Shown here: positions 7,041-10,298 of the stretch, piece by piece
Numbering within the stretch: position 1 is the first letter of the stretch
How the letters are laid out: every line of letters begins with the position of its first letter
DNA from: Acinetobacter sp. UBA6641
Lineage (GTDB): Bacteria > Pseudomonadota > Gammaproteobacteria > Pseudomonadales > Moraxellaceae
Direction of reading: 5' to 3'
Assembly (NCBI GenBank): GCA_002455755.1
Contig: DKLL01000226.1
Coordinates: 10,745 to 21,042 of the forward strand
DNA: 10,298 bases
Notes under the pieces: generated by a model
Seen by the model: only the letters and a program-made list of their open reading frames with translations
What the model was told of the DNA's origin: nothing
Database searches by the model: none
Program-made: the position numbers and the translations under genes

Positions 7041-7935
7041 GAAATTGCAGCGAATGATCTACGCCATTCTGCACAAAAGTTAATTCAGTTTGTTGGGTTA
7101 TTTGTCCAATCTTGCTAATGTTGACATCTAATTGTTGTTGCAAAAGCTTTTCATAATTTTGCGGGCTTATTGTAAAGCATAACTCATAGTCATCGCCACC
7201 CGCGAGGGCATATTGCCATTGCTGTTCTTGAGTTAAATTTTGTAAATCTGGACTGATCGGCAGCTGATTTAATTCCAGCGTTGCCCCTACCTTTGACGCT
7301 TTTAAAATATGGCCTAAATCTTGTGCCAATCCATCAGATACATCAATCATGCTGGATGCCAGGCCCTTTAACTTTTGACCGAGCTGACAACGTGGGGTTG
7401 GATAATCTAGACGCTTTTGTAGCGGATGTCCTAAATTGTGCAGAGCAAATGCGGCATCACCGACTGTACCAGAGACACAAACATAATCGCCGGCTTGTGC
7501 GCCTGAACGTGTGATGGCTTTGCCGGTTTCTATCCAGCCAAGCGCGGTAACCGAAATAGTGAGATGAGGACTTTGGGTGGTATCGCCACCAATTAAACTC
7601 ACACCAAATTGATCGCAGCAATCATAGAGACCCTGGCTAAAGCCTTTGAGCCAGTCATGATCAATTTGGGGTAGGCTCAATGCCAGTAAAATGCTCTGCG
7701 GTTTGGCACCCATCGCGGCAATATCGGATAAATTGACAGCGACAGATTTCCAGCCAATGGCATGCGGCTTGGTATCGAGAGGGAAGTGTCGTCCAGCAAC
7801 CAGCGTATCGGTACAAATGACCAGTTGTTGCTGTGGAGGAGGGGTGAGCAAGGCTGAGTCGTCACCGACCCCTAAATCGACAGAATGTTGCTTCTTGCGA
7901 TTAAAATAGGTATCGATAATTGAGAACTCAGCCAT
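7018..7935 (-). CDS. thiL: Thiamine-monophosphate kinase
   Basis: This 305-residue cytosolic enzyme phosphorylates thiamine monophosphate with ATP to give thiamine diphosphate, the active cofactor. It has the AIR-synthase-like fold of the ThiL/PurM superfamily. Acidic metal and nucleotide motifs are visible: GVGDDSA (22-28), CTDTLVAGRHF (41-51), VNLSDIAAMGA (67-77), GGDTT (116-120), DVSDGLAQDLGHI (198-210) and GGDDYEL (246-252). The length is slightly below the roughly 325 residues of E. coli ThiL, with no motif missing. The start at ATG 7935 lies 20 bases after nusB; the ribosome site is weak (an AAGTAGA-like stretch). The nusB-thiL-pgpA order is widespread in Gammaproteobacteria and supports the call. 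Confidence 0.95.
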   Translation of the reverse strand: MAEFSIIDTYFNRKKQHSVDLGVGDDSALLTPPPQQQLVICTDTLVAGRHFPLDTKPHAIGWKSVAVNLSDIAAMGAKPQSILLALSLPQIDHDWLKGFSQGLYDCCDQFGVSLIGGDTTQSPHLTISVTALGWIETGKAITRSGAQAGDYVCVSGTVGDAAFALHNLGHPLQKRLDYPTPRCQLGQKLKGLASSMIDVSDGLAQDLGHILKASKVGATLELNQLPISPDLQNLTQEQQWQYALAGGDDYELCFTISPQNYEKLLQQQLDVNISKIGQITQQTELTFVQNGVDHSLQFHGYQHFA

Positions 7936-7955
7936 ACAACAAGTCTACTTAAAAT

Positions 7956-8405
7956 TTAGTTGGCTTGTTGCTTTTCTGCTGCACGCAATGTGGTCGCTAA
8001 ACGATCCAATACACCGTTAATGTATTTATGGCTGTCTGCACCGCCAAAATGTTTAGCCAGCTCGATTGCTTCGTCCAGAACCACGCGATATGGAATTTCA
8101 AGATGTTCTTTCAATTCATACGCACCCAGACGAAGGGTTGCGAGTTCAACGCCGTCAAGCGCATCAATTTCGCGATCAAGCACAGGGATTAAGAGCGCAT
8201 CCAATGCTTCATGATTGGCAACCACTTGAGTCAACAATTCATGATAATAACCGAGATCCACTTTGTGCATGGCATTTTCCACACGTGTACGTGCTTCAAT
8301 TTCATGTACCGGATTGTGGCTCATCTGCCATTCATAAATTCCTTGCACAGCAAAACGACGTGCTTTGCGTTTTGCTGCATAAGTTGCTTGAAGTGTTTGC
8401 GACAT
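7956..8405 (-). CDS. nusB: Transcription antitermination factor NusB
   Basis: This 149-residue all-helical RNA-binding protein pairs with S10 (NusE) on boxA RNA to form the antitermination complex on rRNA operons. The N-terminal basic stretch [18 protein letters not shown] (about 10-27) is the arginine-rich RNA-binding helix. [33 protein letters not shown] and the terminal [11 protein letters not shown] are the conserved C-terminal blocks. ATG 8405 is 4 bases after the ribH stop. Its ribosome site (AAAGG) is rather far upstream, inside the end of ribH, which suggests translational coupling. The ribH-nusB pairing is classic in Proteobacteria. Confidence 0.96.
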   Translation of the reverse strand: MSQTLQATYAAKRKARRFAVQGIYEWQMSHNPVHEIEARTRVENAMHKVDLGYYHELLTQVVANHEALDALLIPVLDREIDALDGVELATLRLGAYELKEHLEIPYRVVLDEAIELAKHFGGADSHKYINGVLDRLATTLRAAEKQQAN

Positions 8406-8409
8406 AGCG

Positions 8410-8880
8410 TTAAATAGCCTTTAACAAGTTAACCATTTCAATTGCAGTCAAGGCAGCTTCACTGCCTTTATTGCCTGCTTTTGTACCCGAGCGTTCAATC
8501 GCCTGTTCAATACTATCCGTAGTCAATACACCATTAATGACTGGTAAGCCAGTGTCCAGACCAACCACGCCTAAACCTTTGGCACATTCACCAGCAACAA
8601 AATCGAAGTGAGGCGTGCTACCACGAATCACTGCGCCAAGCGCAATAATGGCATCAAAACGATCAGCAGCGGCCAGTTTTTTAGCCACCACCGGAAGTTC
8701 CCAGGCGCCAGGTGCGTGAACAACGGTAATATTATCCTCTGATACACCATGACGTTTCAATGTATCAATTGCACCTTCTAATAGATGTTCGACCACAAAA
8801 CTATTAAAACGACCCACTAAAATCGCGTAACGGCCTTCGCTCGCGAGATGTAACATACCTTCAATACGGCGAACTGCCAT
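8410..8880 (-). CDS. ribH: 6,7-dimethyl-8-ribityllumazine synthase
   Basis: This 156-residue enzyme condenses the ribitylamino-pyrimidine intermediate with 3,4-dihydroxy-2-butanone-4-phosphate (the RibB product) to form lumazine, the penultimate step of riboflavin synthesis. Family motifs are [15 protein letters not shown] (23-37, Phe25 stacking on the substrate), HAPGAWELP (55-63), [19 protein letters not shown] (80-98, catalytic His91) and the late [23 protein letters not shown] with its conserved Arg and Lys. ATG 8880 has a good GAGG ribosome site six bases upstream and follows ribB by 11 bases. The protein normally assembles into pentamers or icosahedra. The symbol ribE is also used for this gene in some annotations. 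Confidence 0.97.
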   Translation of the reverse strand: MAVRRIEGMLHLASEGRYAILVGRFNSFVVEHLLEGAIDTLKRHGVSEDNITVVHAPGAWELPVVAKKLAAADRFDAIIALGAVIRGSTPHFDFVAGECAKGLGVVGLDTGLPVINGVLTTDSIEQAIERSGTKAGNKGSEAALTAIEMVNLLKAI

Positions 8881-8891
8881 AGCAACCTCGA

Positions 8892-10013
8892 TTATTTCTC
8901 TGTTGTTTGATGTGCGGTGATATATTCCACCACTTCTAGGTTAAAACCTGATAATGCATTAAAACGTAATGGCGAGCTAAGCAGTTTCATTTTCTCAACC
9001 CCTAAATCACGTAAAATCTGTGCACCAACCCCAATGGTCTGATACTGCTGTGACAATGCAGAATTTGATTTGGATGGCTTAGGTGTGGTCAAGCTTTCTA
9101 GGGCTGGACCGAGGTCCTGTAAATGACGCTGACCAATCCAGACCAAAACACCGCGCTCGCTCGATGCGATTTCTTTCAGTGCTTTATCTAAATTCCAGGC
9201 AGGTTTGCCATCTTGCTTGTTAATTTTCAGCAAGTCACGTACCGGGCTAAAACCATGCACACGCACCGTGGTGATGCCGTCTTTAGGCTCGCCTTTGACC
9301 AGGGCCAAGTGGATATCCGGGTTGCCCAGTTCACGATAGCGGTACAGGTCAAATGTGCCATATTCAGTATCAATACTTTGCTGATCGATACGCTCCACCG
9401 TTTGCTCATTGGTCATGCGGTAATGAATCAGATCGGCAATCGTACCAATTTTTAAACCATGCTTTTCAGCAAAGACTTCCAGATCCGGACGGCGCGCCAT
9501 CGTGCCATCTTCATTGATGATTTCACAGATCACCGATGCGGGTTCAAGACCGGCTAAACGTGAAAGGTCACAACCCGCTTCAGTATGACCGGCACGGTGC
9601 AATACGCCACCTGGCTGTGCCATCAGCGGGAAAATATGTCCTGGCTGTACAATATCTGCCGGTTTGGCATGAGCTGCCACTGCTGTTTGAATGGTGTGCG
9701 CACGTTCAGCCGGAGAAATACCGGTAGAGATACCTTGAGCCGCTTCAATCGACAGGGTAAAATTGGTCCCGTGCTGGGCGCCGTTGGCATCGACCATTAA
9801 AGGCAGATTCAACTGCTGGCAACGCTCTTTACTTAAAGTCAGGCAGACTAAACCACGCGCATGGGTGATCATAAAGTTGATGTCTTCTGGACGTACGTGT
9901 GTCGCAGCAATAACTAAATCACCTTCATTTTCACGATCTTCATCATCCATCAGGATGACCATTTTTCCTGCACGGATATCTGCTACGAGCTCTTCAACGG
10001 TATTGAGCGGCAT
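8892..10013 (-). CDS. ribB: 3,4-DHBP synthase with degenerate GTP cyclohydrolase II-like domain (RibB/RibBX)
   Basis: This is a 373-residue two-domain protein. Residues 1 to about 205 are a complete 3,4-dihydroxy-2-butanone-4-phosphate synthase, which converts ribulose-5-phosphate to the 4-carbon riboflavin precursor. Visible motifs are [11 protein letters not shown] (23-33, metal-binding acids), [11 protein letters not shown] (50-60) and [18 protein letters not shown] (139-156). Residues from about 212 to the end resemble RibA ([28 protein letters not shown]). The zinc-cysteine block that normally follows VRVH is replaced by a cysteine-free stretch ([14 protein letters not shown]), and the usual LLTNNP is LLSSPL. 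The second domain is therefore unlikely to be a GTP cyclohydrolase, and a separate ribA is expected elsewhere. ATG 10013 has a GAAGGTG ribosome site. This is the first gene of the tight minus-strand cluster. It may be named ribBA in automatic annotation. Confidence 0.94.
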   Translation of the reverse strand: MPLNTVEELVADIRAGKMVILMDDEDRENEGDLVIAATHVRPEDINFMITHARGLVCLTLSKERCQQLNLPLMVDANGAQHGTNFTLSIEAAQGISTGISPAERAHTIQTAVAAHAKPADIVQPGHIFPLMAQPGGVLHRAGHTEAGCDLSRLAGLEPASVICEIINEDGTMARRPDLEVFAEKHGLKIGTIADLIHYRMTNEQTVERIDQQSIDTEYGTFDLYRYRELGNPDIHLALVKGEPKDGITTVRVHGFSPVRDLLKINKQDGKPAWNLDKALKEIASSERGVLVWIGQRHLQDLGPALESLTTPKPSKSNSALSQQYQTIGVGAQILRDLGVEKMKLLSSPLRFNALSGFNLEVVEYITAHQTTEK

Positions 10014-10127
10014 CTACCTTCACCTTCTTTTTGTCTCAAATGACATTTGCTTGCATTGATTGTTGCATAGTCTACCGTTTTTTTACGATGTTTGCCTATG
10101 CTTATTGGTTTCCATTCCTGGTTCATT

Positions 10128-10156
10128 GTTATACACAGTGCCTGAACGCTTGAAAA
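10128..10156 (-). promoter_or_regulatory. Tentative sigma-70 promoter for the ribB cluster
   Basis: On the minus strand, a TTTTCA (-35-like, 10151-10156) and TATAAC (-10-like, 10128-10133) are separated by 17 bases, about 115 bases before the ribB start codon. The match to consensus is moderate. The leader between it and ribB contains no FMN riboswitch core and no other clear RNA structure that I recognise. It is the best candidate in the 285-base upstream region, but weakly supported. Confidence 0.35.
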
Positions 10157-10167
10157 GAGGACTTTAT

Positions 10168-10199
10168 TTTAAAAATCAGCGATTATGCTGAATCTTTAA
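10168..10199. repeat. Imperfect inverted repeat upstream of ribB
   Basis: Arms at 10168-10180 and 10187-10199 flank a 6-base loop (GATTAT). Eleven of 13 positions pair when read as minus-strand RNA, including one G-U pair. The core is TCAGC/GCTGA. It lies just upstream of the tentative promoter. It could be a protein-binding dyad or a chance AT-rich structure. There is no U-tract that would make it a convincing terminator. Confidence 0.3.
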
Positions 10200-10275
10200 G
10201 CAGTTGAAATACATAAATAATGACAAGCTTATGCAAAATGGTGCTGATTTACAGGCTGGCAAACGCGACTGGTAT

Positions 10276-10298
10276 AAAAAAAGCCCCCATCTTTCGAT
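10276..10298 (-). terminator. Intrinsic terminator of an off-window gene (cut by the edge)
   Basis: On the minus strand the visible part reads ATC, a GAAA (GNRA) tetraloop, then GATGGGGGC and seven T's. The first three pairs of the stem are visible; the rest of the 5' arm (expected GCCCCC) lies past the right edge. The stem arm and U-run imply that a minus-strand gene lies just beyond 10298 and ends here, separating it from the ribB cluster. Confidence 0.65.

Noticed and set aside
9763..10059. 98-codon plus-strand frame over the start of ribB
   Set aside because: It is fully explained by the opposite frame of the conserved RibB N-terminus and has no promoter or ribosome site.
10088..10153. 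21-codon plus-strand ORF in the ribB upstream region
   Set aside because: No ribosome site precedes it, and its hydrophobic, aromatic-rich translation resembles no known leader peptide.

Overview
The window looks like chromosomal DNA of a gammaproteobacterium, most likely an Acinetobacter species. The clues are protein wording and gene order: pgi followed by a Gne1-type galE and then a phosphohexomutase is the end of a typical Acinetobacter capsule (K) locus. Base composition is moderate, with low-GC intergenic stretches. No mobile element, CRISPR array, phage gene, tRNA or rRNA is visible.

Layout. (1) Bases 1-1755, plus strand: the 3' end of pgi, galE/gne1, and a small WcaB-like left-handed beta-helix O-acetyltransferase, closely packed. 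(2) Bases 1756-1845: two consecutive strong inverted repeats between convergent genes. (3) Bases 1846-3219, minus strand: a CpsG/ManB/AlgC-type phosphohexomutase that closes the sugar-precursor block. (4) Bases 3220-3280: a short gap with a textbook intrinsic terminator of glmS, which is also the expected Tn7 attachment position. (5) Bases 3281-10013, minus strand: seven tightly spaced genes, transcribed in the order ribB(X)-ribH-nusB-thiL-pgpA-glmU-glmS. (6) Bases 10014-10298: the upstream region of that cluster, with a tentative promoter, an imperfect inverted repeat and, at the window edge, most of a terminator for a further minus-strand gene.

How the genes work together. Pgi, the phosphohexomutase, GlmS and GlmU sit around fructose-6-phosphate. 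They supply glucose-1-phosphate or mannose-1-phosphate and UDP-GlcNAc, and GalE/Gne1 then epimerises UDP-sugars for capsule or other surface glycans. The acetyltransferase probably decorates such a glycan. The upstream part of the minus-strand cluster is housekeeping: riboflavin synthesis (RibB, RibH), transcription antitermination (NusB), thiamine diphosphate synthesis (ThiL) and phosphatidylglycerol synthesis (PgpA).

Most notable points. A perfect 16-bp parS (ParB-binding) palindrome lies inside glmU, which suggests an origin-proximal location. The GalE gatekeeper residue is Ser300, which predicts use of N-acetylated UDP-sugars. The RibA-like half of RibB has lost its zinc cysteines. The predicted Tn7 insertion point falls in the loop of the glmS terminator, just upstream of pgm. 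I found no convincing previously undescribed system: the region is mostly conserved housekeeping genes beside a capsule-locus edge.
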